Positions 1 to 13,751 of a stretch of 64,000 nucleotides of DNA are shown here, one piece after another. The notes beneath the pieces were generated by a model. The model was given only the letters and a program-made list of their open reading frames with translations. It did not search any database and was not told where the DNA came from. The first letter of the stretch is position 1. Every line of letters starts with the position of its first letter. This DNA is from Arenicola marina. Its lineage: Eukaryota > Annelida > Polychaeta > Arenicolidae. Made by a program: the position numbers and the translations under genes. Location: NCBI GenBank assembly GCA_964019135.1, contig OZ025257.1, forward strand, positions 24,102,352-24,166,351, written 5' to 3'.

Positions 1-1137
1 GTCTTCAAATAGGCAGTTTACAGTACTCTTATATTTACCACTGCCATGGCAACTAAAGTATCTAACTACATTCCTCCCTCTAAAAGGGTGAAATAATTTT
101 AGTGATTGTCTGAAAAGGTCCAGTGTGTATATATAGATGGAAGGGTATGGCAGATATACCAAAAATAATGGACTGAAGTAAAACCTCAACACTCAACGAA
201 AAACAGAGAGGGAAGCACTGCGACCCCCAATACTGTGTAGGTATTCTTGGACAATCCACCAGGCCGTCAATATTAAGTGTTTCTTATTGATATTATACAA
301 CATCAAACATTTAAGAATATAAGTCTTGAATTACACCGAAACCTAGATTTGTTGCCATCTAAAAAAAGCAAGGAAGGGGCAAATACTTTGCTTTACTCCA
401 TATGGGGAGATGCTGCTACCTCACCTCACCCTCACCCTTACTGTGTATCTCCCACTTTTATTAACGCCCCCCCCCCCCCACTATACATTCACAATTTCCT
501 TTTGTATACCTGACTATCATTCAATCGCTATTTGATTCACATGCCTGTTCTGAAAAGATGGTTGTCTCAAGTTATTTAGGTAGGGCTTCCCCAAATGAGT
601 ACCTCAAGTGATGTCACATGTACAGAATCACTGGAATCCCCCAAGTTTCATTCCAATTGGGATTATGATTATTTACAATGCTTAAACTGTTTTGTTTGGC
701 TTTTATAATCAAGGTACAAACATAATGTTTTAGAATATAGAATAGTTATCAAAATGCTTCAGAAATAGCCAAAGTTACCCCCAATCCTGCACCATGGACT
801 TTAACCTTGAAGTAATCACCCAGAAGGTCTGTTAATAAGCTAAAAGAAGGATCATGTACCTGTTTGGACATCTACTGCTTCTGTGGTCTCCTTTGCATCT
901 AATGGCAACCATTGCTAGGTGACACTGATGATCTTCAGAGTGATCTCATACAAATTCATGGAAAATATTGCTGAATGCCCCCCTATAATGTGCCCAATAA
1001 GCTAGCAGGCACATTATAAATATGTTTTATAATAGAGATGGTACAGGAGATTTCTGCAATATTGTCTATTAATGTGTGTAAATTGAAATTTTGCACATGC
1101 ACCTTTCACTTTCTTTGCATTTCCTTTGTTTCTGCAG
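1..1137. other. Intronic sequence upstream of first visible TBC1D31 exon
   Basis: AT-rich sequence with a short C-run near 467. I see no coding exon; the initiator exon is presumably outside the window. Confidence 0.5.
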
Positions 1138-1293
1138 GTTGGTGTTGGATGTCACGCATAGCCAGGGGAGCCCACTGGCTCTCCAGGCCCGCAACATACG
1201 GTTCCTGCACACAGCATTCAATGTGGGTGGTGAGAGTCTGGTGGCTGGTGATCACCAAGGCAACATATTCCTCTTTGATCTGGCAAAGAACAG
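1138..1293 (+). CDS. TBC1D31: TBC1D31 visible exon 1 (first WD40 blade)
   Basis: The acceptor is tttctgcag and the donor is AACAG|gtgtgt (phase 2). The product runs from LVLDVTHSQG to FLFDLAKNR and contains AGDHQGNIFLFDL, matching the first blade of human TBC1D31. The exon starts inside the protein, so the initiator exon is not here. I found no convincing start exon between positions 1 and 1137. Confidence 0.93.
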
Positions 1294-4200
1294 GTGTGTG
1301 TTTTTGCAAAAAAAAAAGTGCAATCCATTCTCAATTGCAGTGTGTTTACTGCATACTGATACTTGTTTATTTCCACACAAATATAATATTCACCGGATCA
1401 GAAATATATGTTCTGTATTTTCGGATAATTGGATATGCAACATTTATATTTGATTTCTTTGATTTCATGTGTCAGGACCATAGTAATTAATTAAAGTTTA
1501 CCATTTATTATTTATATGTTACCAGTAATTATTTGGCTGATGGAACAAATTATGACAAAAGTGATCTGACTCATCAACATAATTTGCTTGATTGACCAGG
1601 TTCACCCTTGTGCAGAAATCTGGCACACCATGTACAGCTCTGGCCTTCACTCTGCGTCGACGGACAGAGTTTCTTGTGGCGTTGGCGGACTACTCCTTGA
1701 AATGTTTCGATACTGGTAATATATATGTGTACTGATACAATGTGACGTCATAGTAAAAAAAATAATATGCAGTTGTAACATTATATTTACCAGATACCTT
1801 GCTGTACCAATATATATGAAACTTTTTCTAAGATATATATGATGATAAAGATAATTTTATATTGTACTGATCATTATATGACATGTGGTCAAGCAGTGTC
1901 ATTGTATGAACTAGACTGGAGGTCAAGTACACCTAATGCCCCACCCATCCCACCACACCCCTGGATCCGCGCATTGTATCTCAGCTATTATGACGAATTC
2001 TCTGAGGTGTGAAAGAAGGTCATGCTGGGAAAATTGGAGTTGAGTTTGTGTTTGATCATTGCTTGGGAGTTGCATTATTTATTTATTTATTTATTTAATA
2101 AATCTGCCAAAAAATAGCTTAGGTATAACAACGAGGTATGACAACAAGGTACAGGTGCAAGGAAAGAATATCTTGGCTATGCAGAACAATCTCTTCTTTC
2201 ATCCCCTGGCTACCGAACCCCGTGGAGAGGAGGGTGGGCTGAAACACCCAAACCACCCCGATCCCACCCCGCCTAGCTCCCCCGTCCCCTGTGGTATATG
2301 GATGAATGAAGTTGTTTATTATAGTGACACAGTATGCAACTGACACAACAACAATATACAACAGTACTACAGGCATACTCAGTCAATATATGGTCATGTT
2401 TCGAATAGTGCATTGAAAATATAGTTCTCGCTTTCACAAACATTAACTGTAACAGACTTGCTACGAAATTATGTCCGAATATGGCATAACATAAATGTTA
2501 AACGGAAAATAATTTACAAAATCATATACATAATATGCTCAGATTGACATGTCATTTTCATGGCAGTGAAAGAAGACAAGATGTTAGCATGAATTCTGTA
2601 CAGCTACCACAACTATATATATTACATGCATGCAGCAAAACCTATAACGCCTGGGCCCTGGTGGTCTACTGATCAAGTCACTAAACTGTTTTAAATGTGT
2701 TATGTGTTACACACTGTATTAAATTACCCTAAACAATAAATGACACTCATTCTGACTCTGGTGCTTGCAGAGACGAAGGAGGAGGTGGCGTGGATGAAGG
2801 GCCACAGCTCGGCGGTGCACACCATCTCCCTGCACGCCTCTGGCCGGTACGCCGTTTCCTCTTCCACCGACACCGCTCAGCTCTGGGACCTCGACACCTT
2901 CGAGCGCAGGCGCAAGCTCAACATCAAGGAGAACGTCGGCATCGTCAAGGTCAGTACAGCGGGGACGTTACCGTTAATTAAAGCACTATGTTCTGTAATT
3001 CTTGTATTACCAATCTCTTCTCTGTCAAATAATTATATTCTGTCTTGAATTTAAATCCTGAAAGCCTGTGGGTTATCCGGAGAGAAGCAAATTTGTTCAC
3101 CGGAACAGAAGTTAGTGGCCGGCTTTATATCCCTGCGTTCCTATTCGCCGTGCGGTGTTTGGTGTGATGTCGACCGCGGCTCGCTAAGACGTCCGTGCGT
3201 GATAAACTACTCCGCGCAGTTTTATGTTGAAATTGTTGTTTACAGACTCAATGAGGTATAAAACATATATGCATCATAATTTTGAGATGCTTTAGTCTTG
3301 ATTCTAAAATATAAAAAATCTAAGATGCATGTGCATGTAAGTAGTCTGCTTTAGGCCTACAAGTACGCACGCGAAAAGTAATGTTTGGGTTCCCAGTGTG
3401 CGCTGGAACGTTGCGGTAACTGAGATTCCCAAACTCTTGTGTGTGTAATTGTGGTAAAACAAAGTCACCAGGACGGAATTCATAACAATTACGTTACACG
3501 CGTTACACACGCAAATTGCCTTTCCGTATTAATAACATTCACCTCCTGTGTGAATATTTTTCTATTTAGTACCAGATGAACGCGCGACAGATATTCTACC
3601 TGGCGTTAAGTAGATTTGAGTGGCCTAAGTCTGGTTTATAAATACCGTCCCAGCGGCGCCTGTTAGTGTGGTAACACAGTACAAGATGGACACATCTGCT
3701 GTCTCAGCTACCGAATAATATAACAGTATAAAACGGCCAATCTGGGGTTTTGTCTTTTCTTATATTACACCCTCAGTGGGCCCGCATTGAGTGCTCTGGT
3801 CACCTGAGAGCCTAACGGCGCGTGGATCGATGGTTCGAGCCCAGCTGTGGCCATGTCTGTGTGGTCGCAGGATAAAGATCCCATATCCTTCTTCGCAAAG
3901 AGTAGGTGGTTTCCCCGGGGACATGGCTCCACTCTCCCTTCCTTGTCCCATTGACGCGATATGACCAAAAGTGGTTAAAGCGTCCTGAATATACAGCCAT
4001 GCAACCGTTGCACGAGTTTTTCGGGCTGGCAGAATAGAAGTAGTATAACACAGGGGCCAGCCACTGTACTCTTTTGTGACGTCTGGAGACATAACACCAA
4101 GGAAAAATATGTGACTCCTGTACTCCATCTTAGTTACTAAACTGAATAGATACCTGACGGGCGTGTTAGAACGGGTGTTCTTTGTCAATATCTAACGTTA

Positions 4201-7200
4201 ACTGTTAATTAAAAGTAATATATTCTGTGATTTTTTGTATTACTCAAATAATTATATTCTGTCTTGAATTTAAATCCTGAAAGCATGTGGGCTATCCCGA
4301 GTGAAGCAAATTTGTTCACCAGAGCAGAAGTTGGTGGCCGGCTTTATATCCCTGCGCGCCTGTTCGGTATTCTGTGTGATGCCGACCGCGGCTCGCTAGG
4401 ACGTCCGCGCGCGATATAAATAAACGTTATAAATAATGTTGAAATTGTTACAGACTCAAAGAGATATAAAACATATGCATCATAATGTTGAGATACATTT
4501 AGTCTTGATTCTAAAGTGTAAAAAATCTAAAATGGCGCATGTAAGTATATTGCTTTAATGTAATAATTTATTAGACAGGGTTCGCGGGGAGTCACACATT
4601 AGTCTCTAGCAGGGCACGATGCCCTCTGCTTTCTTGTCTCTTTTAATGGTGTGCTCACCTTGCTTTATCAGTCTGATATATTGTCGCACAGTTCCGATTG
4701 GTGTTTGGTGATATAACACGCTGATGGTATGCGTGCGAACTGTGGGGAATGGTTGACCAGGCGTGATGCTGAGACGTCGCTGTTACCGAGATTAATCACG
4801 CAAAAACGATATATCTAATTCATAAGATAATGTTTACTAATTCAAAAAGATACGTCCAGCCAGGTCTGGATGCAGAAGCCAACTGCCACTGACCTTTGCA
4901 AAACCCCTGTGGCCCTGTACAGCCAGGAGACCCAGTAACCAATGGAAGCACACAGATGTCACCTTTGTGACCCCACAATTGAAGGAGCCAATGACATGGG
5001 AACCTCTGCATTTGTTTGTGGCAAATATACAGGGTCAAATTTATGTTAGAGGGACCCTCTCCCGATTTTAATCATAACCATAAAATACCAATGTTATCTC
5101 TGTGTTAATTTACAATGCTGTGGATGGGGGATGGATTCCGTTGGGCTTGAAATTTGACATGCTGAAGTCGCAGTAGATCTTGTACGCAGCAGGGTGAAAT
5201 CACCCAGAGACGCCGTTTTCGAGTTCTTTTGATTACACAATTTAGGGAAGAATATTGAAATGGACTAAGGATCTATAGTATGAGAACCAATACTTGTGGT
5301 TTGTTGGCATGCTCTTTTTGCTTCTGCCATGCTTAGCCAAGCCGACGCCCAAATAGCTTTATTAGCGTGAACCAAGCAAGGCCGCCTATACCATAACAAC
5401 ACGCCGATCATACGCGCTCTTCCTGATTCATAACGGGCTGTTACGATAAAAACGTCCCATGCCATCCTTTACAACGAATCGCCGGTTGCCCCTGAACATG
5501 TGAACCTCCAATTTTATCAACCGAATTGCAATGACCTGTTTGTGTCGGCTGTTCACCCTTTGGCGCTCGGATCATCATAACGCATCCACCAACCAACTAA
5601 CCCACCCCCAATTTACAAACCACCCCGCCTCTAATTTTCCAAGCAAACCCACCCCCAATTTACCAACTACCCCACCCCTAATTTTCCAAGCAAACCCACC
5701 CCAAAATTACCAACCACCCCACCCCTAATTTTCCAAGCAAACCCACCCCCACTTTACTAACCATCCCACCCCTAATTTTCCAAGCAAAGCCACCCCCAAT
5801 TTACCAACCACCCCACCCCTAATTTTCCAAGCAAACCCACCTCCAATTTACCAACCACCCCACCCCTATTTTTTTTAGCAAACCCACCCCCAATTTACTA
5901 ACCACCCCACCCCTAAGTTTCCAAGCAATCCCACCCCCAATTTACTAAACACCCCACCCCTAATTTTCCAAGCAAACCCACCCCCAATTTACTAACCATC
6001 CCACCCCTAATTTTCCAAGCAAACCCACCCCCAATTTACTAAACACCCCACCCCTAAGTTTCCAAGCAAACCCACCCCCAATTTACCACCCACCCACCCC
6101 TAATTTATCAACCATTATACTAACGGACCCATCCCCAGTTTACCAATCACCCCCCCTAATTTACCAACCAACCCTCCTCCAATTTACCAACCCACCCCCA
6201 ATTTATCAACCGACCCACCCCTAATTTACCAGCCAACCCACCCCTAATGTACCAACCAGCTCCAACCCATGCCGAATTTACCGACCAATCCCTCCAATTT
6301 ACCAACCAACCCACCCCCAATTTATGGACCAACCCATCCTCAATTTACCAACCAATCTACCCGTAATTTACCAACCATTCCTCCCCCAATTTACAATCCA
6401 ACCCATCCCGAATTTATCGACCAACCTTTCCAGGATCATCATAACGCACCCGTTTCTCCATAACACGTCCCTTGTATGAAAGCACACATTGGCCTTACGC
6501 TGAAGCTAACATAGCGAGAACAATCCGGACCATATGACAGGCAAGACGTTGACGTCATAATGACCAAATGGCTTGTTCAGCCTTAGGCGCCACCATCGAT
6601 TAAACTCAATCTATCGAAATACTTAAATTACAACCGAATTCGCTGCGAATTCACTGAATTTCATGCAGACGGTCGGATGCTATGCACGGTACTTAATTAA
6701 AGTGTTGGTGCCCCAGTGTTTTTTTAGATCCTGGTTAAACATTTTTATGGAAGATAAACAAATGAGAATGTGATTCAGTAGGAGTTTTTATTGCGCGAAA
6801 TGACTCTGGGGGCATTGCATCTGAAGCTCTATTTGAAATTCCTCAATGATGTCACAATTTGACAGGTGAACTTTGATGCAATGTGTTGTCGAGGGCGTGT
6901 ATAGGATTGTTCTCATGGTTGAGTGCTGTTCGTTTAGTTCAAGCCAATGAGCAGATGGAATCTGAGTCTCCATGTAAAAGCACGTGTGCTTGTATTCCCC
7001 TTTGACGTCACTTTCCTCGCTCCCAGAATTTAAATCGGCATGTGCGAAATTGACTATAAAAAAGTATCCTACAATTTGTGGCGCTATAACTCAGGAATGT
7101 AAGAGAGTAAACACAGAAGAAGAATATGAGCTAAAGTTGTTTTGGCGTGGCACCAACTGTTTAAGCCAGGCGGCCGCGAAAAATCCATTAACGGACATTT

Positions 7201-10200
7201 CACGGCTGTCAATTTGTGGAGGCGGGCGTTCATCATGGTAGACGAGTGCGGCACTGGAAAGGTCATTGGGGCTATTAATAATTCGTGGCCGTCACGTGGT
7301 GCCGACAACAACACAGCTGGATCGATATTGGAGTCCTCCCATGCCGGGCCTCGAGGCATGGCGGGAACTCTCGCCAGACAGGGAACTCTCGCTAGGCGAT
7401 GCGATACCAGCCGTATATACACTCCTCAAAAAAAGAAACCTACCTTCACTATCCTGGCCTTGAATTGTTATAAGGTTTTTACTCATATATAGTGTATTTT
7501 TATTTGTGTTACTTTTGGACCCATTTTGTGTTGTAAGGGTGGGGGGTGGGAGATACGTTTTCCGATCTCCGCGATTGGCATCCAGTAATTCTTACAGCAT
7601 TTTTGGAGGATCGTTATGTGTACAATCCCTGGTTCAACGCGAAGACCCTTTGCTTATTTACCGCGATCCGTTATTGCAGTCTGCGAATTCCTCGATATTT
7701 GCGATACCACAATTTTTCAATCGATATTGCTCTCCCTAATGCTTGGGGATTCGCGATTCAGAGGGGGTATTTCCACCCCCCCCCCCCAACATTGTAAGAT
7801 TCATAACTTTCTTCGGTTACTTGATGGCAGTTTGCTTGACAATTGGTCCACAATTACAATAATATAATATCAGGAGGACAAACAACATCGCGATTTTAGT
7901 CCACGATGTTGAATATAGATTTCTTTTTCTTTGAGGAGCTTATAGCAGTACCTTATTTTACCTACTCTTAAGCGCACCATTGTGTATTTCGGCCATGCAG
8001 GCCATGAAGGTCTGTGTGAAGGTCCTGGGCTGTAGTTCAATGCAGCTCAGTTGTCAGAGCGGCCGGCACTCCAAACTGGCGGTCATGGGTTTGATTCCCA
8101 ATCAACCAATATACTAACGGACCCATCCCCAGTTTACCAATCACCCCCTTAATTTACCAACCAACCCACGCCCAATTTATCAATCAACCCACCTGTAATT
8201 TACCAATCAGCTCCAACCCATCCTGAATTTATCGACCCACCCCCCGAATTTACCAACCAACCCACCCCCAATTTATCAACCAACCCACCTCTAATTTACC
8301 GGCCACCCCGCCCCTAATTTACCAAACAGTTCCAACCCATCCTGAATTGACCGACCAACCCCTCCATTTTACCAAGCAGCTCACCCCCAATTTACGATCC
8401 AACCCACCCCCAATTTATGGGTCCACATTTGTCTCATGATGGCTAGGGATGGATTCATTTTGAGGGTAACAGACCCTCGGCGATGGGAAGATGATGAGCC
8501 CACCTTTGTCCCATCCTTAGCACTGGGAACGAATGAGTGATTGTGTTGCGCCACCATATGTATTTAAATGCGCTAAACCAGGCCAAGAGAACAACGCTGA
8601 ACAGACCCATCACATGTTGTCAGGCATTGTAGGAAGATAAACACCTTTCCGAAGTAGGTGGGAAGCTGAGTGGGCCTCCGCGATGTAGTGGTAAGCGCAC
8701 TAGACTGCAGTCCTGGGTTCGTATCCGGGCCGGGGTATCAAGTCTGTGGCATGTTTCATCCAGTAATCCTTCAGCTTACCGGGATGTCCCTTTACCCAGG
8801 TTAGCCCTTGCGTACACAAAAGCGGCATAAAACACATATTCATGTAGGAAGATGAACATTTTGGGCTGTTACACTCCTTCGATAGAGAACATATCTTTGA
8901 TACATTAATTAACCGCGCATATGCCTTTGATATGTCAATGTCAATGTTCGTTTATTTTCACCAAGTGCATTCATCACGTGCACAACAACAAAAAAATCGC
9001 AGTTACAAAACTGGAGCTCCCCATAACAAGTGTAGCACAACTAGATATATCAAAAAAACTTTAAATAAAACACATGGTGAAGGTGACCCCAACTAAGGCC
9101 ATCCTGGGCCGCTATCGTCAGGGCCACCTGAAAGTTGGGATCTAAATTTATCAGAACATCTAAGTGAAAAAAAGAAAACAGAATGATACAGAGAACAGAA
9201 AACTAAAAAACAAAAACAAAAAAAAAACTAAACAGAAAACATATTTTTAATTTGTACAAACATATACATCTATGAAATTTCTGCCATGGATCTGGTTATA
9301 ATTAGCTCTTACAATAACATAATACTTCGAAAGACCAAAAAAACAAGAAAAAAAAACACATTTCTTAGTGAAGAATGTGATAACAAATGAGGTAAAAATA
9401 ACAGTATACCAGTAAACAATTCCGGCAAATTATGCATGATGACAAACATGACAGTTTACAACATTGCAATCCAATGAATAATTATCTATAATTTTGTCTT
9501 TAATATATTTCGTATAACCTTGCAGACTATGTGTATTAACTTTGGCGAGTGTAGAGCTCGATTCTGAATTTATAATAGTTATGAGGCTATGCCTCAGACA
9601 CTTAGTTGTAAAACCGTGATGCGCCCTTGTAGTATGGACTATTTGCTTACCCCTTGTATCATGGGAATGAACTTGGGAATTGCATATGATTGGTATATGA
9701 CTGAAATAATGCGGTAAATTTTTGTTTGTCAATTTGTGGTAAAATTTGAGTTTTTGCAAATGATGAATGTCATTTAACTTTAAAAGACGGAGTTTCTTAA
9801 ATAGTGGTTCTGTATGTGCATTGAAACCACTTTGAGTTATAATCCTAATAGCTTTCTTCTGTAACTTTTCTAACCGTGTAGTGTGATAACCCCAAGCCAG
9901 AATGCAGTAGTTAAAATGTGGTACTATAAGCGAGTTATATATGGTTAAAAGAGTATGCTGTGGTAGTGTATACTTAAATTTGTTCATGATTGAAATAACT
10001 TTGGACACTTTGTTAGCCACATTGTTTGTGTGACTGTGCCACTTCATATTTGAAGTTTTTTTGACTTTTTAACATTTAATGATAATTTATTTATGTTAAG
10101 CCATTCACTTATATGCCTTAATTCATAATTAAGACGAAAATTTTCAATTTTCGTCTTATGTCGGTGTGTTCGGTTTGTCTGTCTGTGTGTAACGCGGGGC

Positions 10201-13200
10201 ATTATCTTTCGAATGCCTTAAGATATCGACTTCCAAATTCACAGAAAGATGCGGAATGGCAATCGTCAGGCTAAGTTCGTAGATGGGCCATGTAGGTCAA
10301 AGGTCAAGGTCACAGGAATTTTTCGAAATTCGCTTAACCATTGTAAGATAGGACCAAAAAACGGGAAAATTGCTATAACGTTCGCAGTTTCCAATCAATG
10401 GTGCTGCCAATTATTTCACGTATTGGGCCCATTAGTACCTTCTATATCGTCTTTCATTTGTGCAAATCGCCCATATAGTTTTCCCGCTAAAAATTCCCAA
10501 AGTTTAACATGGGACCCTATGGGAGCATTTTGGCGGGAATCAGGCCTTCTTAATTTCTCCATGAAGGGGACATGTCAGACAAACGACACCTTGCGTGAGA
10601 AATGACATTAGTATTTGGGCATAAAATATTATATTGACCAAGGTTGCGCTTCCAAGGTCAAGGTCACATCAAGGTCAAGGTTACGAAACATGTTTTTCCG
10701 TGTATCTTCGTTAATATTTGGTCTAGAGATTCGCGGTTTGTTTCAGAGTATTCTTCAGAGAGATACGCAACAGTAATGTGCTCACATTTATAGTTTTCGA
10801 GTAATTGGATGATTAATTTTGACATTGCCGAAAGCGCAAAAAATTCGCTGTGACTACATAAATGCAGGTAGATGACTCATATGTGGTGGAATATGTACCA
10901 TATTACTGGCATCATGCTTGCCAAATTGCATCCAAATCAAAGCAGTAGTTTGGACGCTAGCAAATAATCACACGTTAACATGGCCAAGCCCACTATAAGG
11001 CCTCGATACGCCAAATTACTGACGTCGTGCCATGCCAAAGTCATGAAATGGGCCTTAACATAGTCGAATTGGTCCCATAACCCAAATTTTCGTCTTCCTT
11101 CTCAAGCTGTGCTTGACCGTCTAGTTTATTTTGTCATTAGAGCTTGTATGTGAGGACTTAGACACAAATGTAGTTAATGTACTCAGCAAAGTTGTATCGT
11201 CAGCATATATAATGAATTTGAACAGATCACTTGCAAAGGCAATGTCATTAATGTATATTATAAAAAGTAAAGGACCAAGAATAGATCCTTGTGGAACCCC
11301 AGTGTTAATTTCAAGCAGTTCTGAACTGGTTTCATCAATGTTTACATATTGTTTACGCTCGTGTAGAAAACTCTCCATCAACTTAAGTGTTATTCCATGC
11401 AAACCATAATAACTCAGTTTATGTAATAGAATTTCATGATTTATGGTGTCAAAAGCTTTAGAAAGGTCCAAATAAATGTTTATAGGAATTTCACCTTTAC
11501 CCATGTTTTCCAGCGTCCGGTCAATTAATTCTAGTGAGGCCAACTCTGTAGAGTGTTTCGGTCTAAAGCCATACTGACTGTTAGTTAATAAATTATTACT
11601 TTGAAAGTGGTCATATATTTGATCAGCTATTATCTTTTCAAAAACTTCTGAAAAAGCTGGTAAAATAGATATGGGCCTATAGTTATCAAAGATGTCTTCT
11701 TTACCATTTTTAAAGACTGGGATTACCTTTGCAATTTTTAGTTTATCAGGAAAGGTACCTGTTAACAATGATTGATTTATTATTAGCGTAAGAGCAGCAC
11801 TTATTTCTGGTTTAATCGCTTTTAGTAGTTTAACAGATGTATCATCCTGCCCGCAGCTTGTTTTGCACTTTAACTGATCTATAACCAATTCAGTTACGTC
11901 TGTGGTAATTATGTCAAACTTAAATGCTGTTTGACAGGGTTTGTTTAAATATTTCTTAAAACAGCCATTTGTTGTATGCTGAATTTTTTTTGCCAGATTG
12001 GGACCAATATATTTGTGAAGAATGTATTAAAGCCATTGGCAATTTCTATCCTATCGGATATTAACTGGCCTCTGAATACAAAGCATTCAGGAAGCTCCTT
12101 TTTATTTTTTGAACGGTTTAGTATATTTTTTAGTGCACCCCACATTTGTTTTATATCATTCTTACACCTTTCAAACTGTTCATAGAAATATGATTTTTTT
12201 GCCATTTGAATATTGCGTTTGAGAATTCCATTGTATGTGTGCAGATTAGTTTTCAGTGTATCATATGCTGTTGTATTTGGGGAGGTTCTTAACATTTTTT
12301 TATATAGTTTATCGCGAAATGCTATTGATTTAATAATCCCATTTGTTATCCATTTTGACCCTTTATGCTTATGTTTACAAAATTTTATCACCTTTGTTGG
12401 CAGGTGCCTCTCTTTAACACATAAAACCTCATGTTCTAAAATATTGTAATTATCATTTGGGTTTGCCAGAGGGTCCTTGTCCAGTTTACCCAATAAGTCA
12501 ACTGATAAAAGATCATTCCTCAAGTTATTTACAGATTCCTGGTCATACTTTTTTATTTTAATAAATTTAGGGACACAGCATTTTCTGTGGTCAATATTTA
12601 GTGACAAAAAATAAGGGAAATGATCAGATATTGCATTCACAATTACACCAGCAGTTGAATCCTGCATATTTGGAGATATTTTGCAAAACATATTTCAATT
12701 AATGAAGCTGATTTTTTTGATAATCTAGTAGGCAATGTAATTTTTGGCACAAAACTATGAGTCAAGATTGTGTCAAAAAATTCACTCACAATTGGCTTCT
12801 CACCTATTTTTAACAAATCAATATTATAATCACCAGCAAAAACAACTTCATGTTTCAATTTTTCAAAATACCTCAAGGTTTGCCGTAACTCCTCAATAAA
12901 TGTTTTGTAGTTTTCAATGACATCCCTTGGTGGTCTGTAAATGTTGCCTACTTGACGATTCTATAATCATAATCCTTATGAAGATAAATGAGGAGTCCCC
13001 CATGCTTACTCACTGATTTACCTTGGGAAATTGTTACATAATCAGGCAATGTGAAACGAGATGTATCATTATTTTCCGATAACCAACTTTCTTGCAGACA
13101 AATAGCACTAAATTGGTGACCATTTCTTTGCAAATTTTGTAACAATATTTGCAATTCATCAAACTTGGCATTTACTGAACCACAATTTAAACTTAGGATG

Positions 13201-13718
13201 GAAAAATTACTGGTCGCCATTTTCATGTAGTCTGCGAAACTGTCCACCTCATAATATGGAGAGTGTCTTATAAGTTCTGGTTCCCCATTATCTTCTTCCT
13301 CCCTTTCATTATTGAGTTTTAAAATCTCACCCAAGCAATGGTGGCTCACGCCCCCATACTCCTTTAATATTTCTTGTTCTACAGGTATATCCATCTTGTG
13401 AAAGTAATTAACTTAAAATATAACATGGAATCACATTCTATCTTAACTTTGTCTTTCAAATTCCTCAGTTCCCAGATCCAACATGGCGTGAAACTAAACT
13501 TAAAATGCCTCAGCATTTGACAAATACAATTTTCACAACAAAACAGTACAATCAACATTGGTATGCAAATCGAAAAGACTTACACGAAACAAAATACAGA
13601 GGTCTCGCAAATCTATAATACAGTACAAAACATAGATGTCAAATAACATCAGATGAGAACAGTTGTGACATAATAATAGTAATTCACTTCTCCCCACCCA
13701 ATATCCCCCCCCCCCACC

Positions 13719-13751
<33 letters not shown>

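Larger units (their letters stand above)
8935..13400 (-). mobile_element. Degenerate non-LTR retrotransposon (Jockey/CR1-type LINE)
   Basis: Read on the - strand, an apurinic-type endonuclease begins near 13394. Its motifs are FSILSLNCGSVNAKFDELQ, ICLQESWLS (catalytic Glu), FAGDYNIDLL and SDHFPYFLSL. A reverse transcriptase follows with QYGFRPKHST, YLDLSKAFDTINHEIL, TGVPQGSILGPLLF and IIYADDTTLL. The C-terminal region (LLTIYNSLIVPHFNYCILAW) ends at 9430. Frameshifts near 12950, 12690 and 11950 and a deletion near 10048 make it non-functional. The 3' end near 8940 carries a short (ATTGAC)n-type tail. A separate element is inserted in the RT at 10129-11124. Autonomous relatives encode an EN-RT that mobilises their own RNA. 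Confidence 0.9.

Noticed and set aside
2963..4556. LTR retrotransposon
   Set aside because: The repeats lack TG..CA ends, a primer-binding site and any gag/pol between them.
8673..8750. Functional tRNA gene
   Set aside because: Only A/B-box-like parts remain and the sequence continues into a SINE body shared by other copies.
13721..13749. 3' poly(A) tail of the LINE
   Set aside because: It lies at the LINE 5' side, since the LINE is on the - strand; more likely an A-microsatellite or another element's tail.
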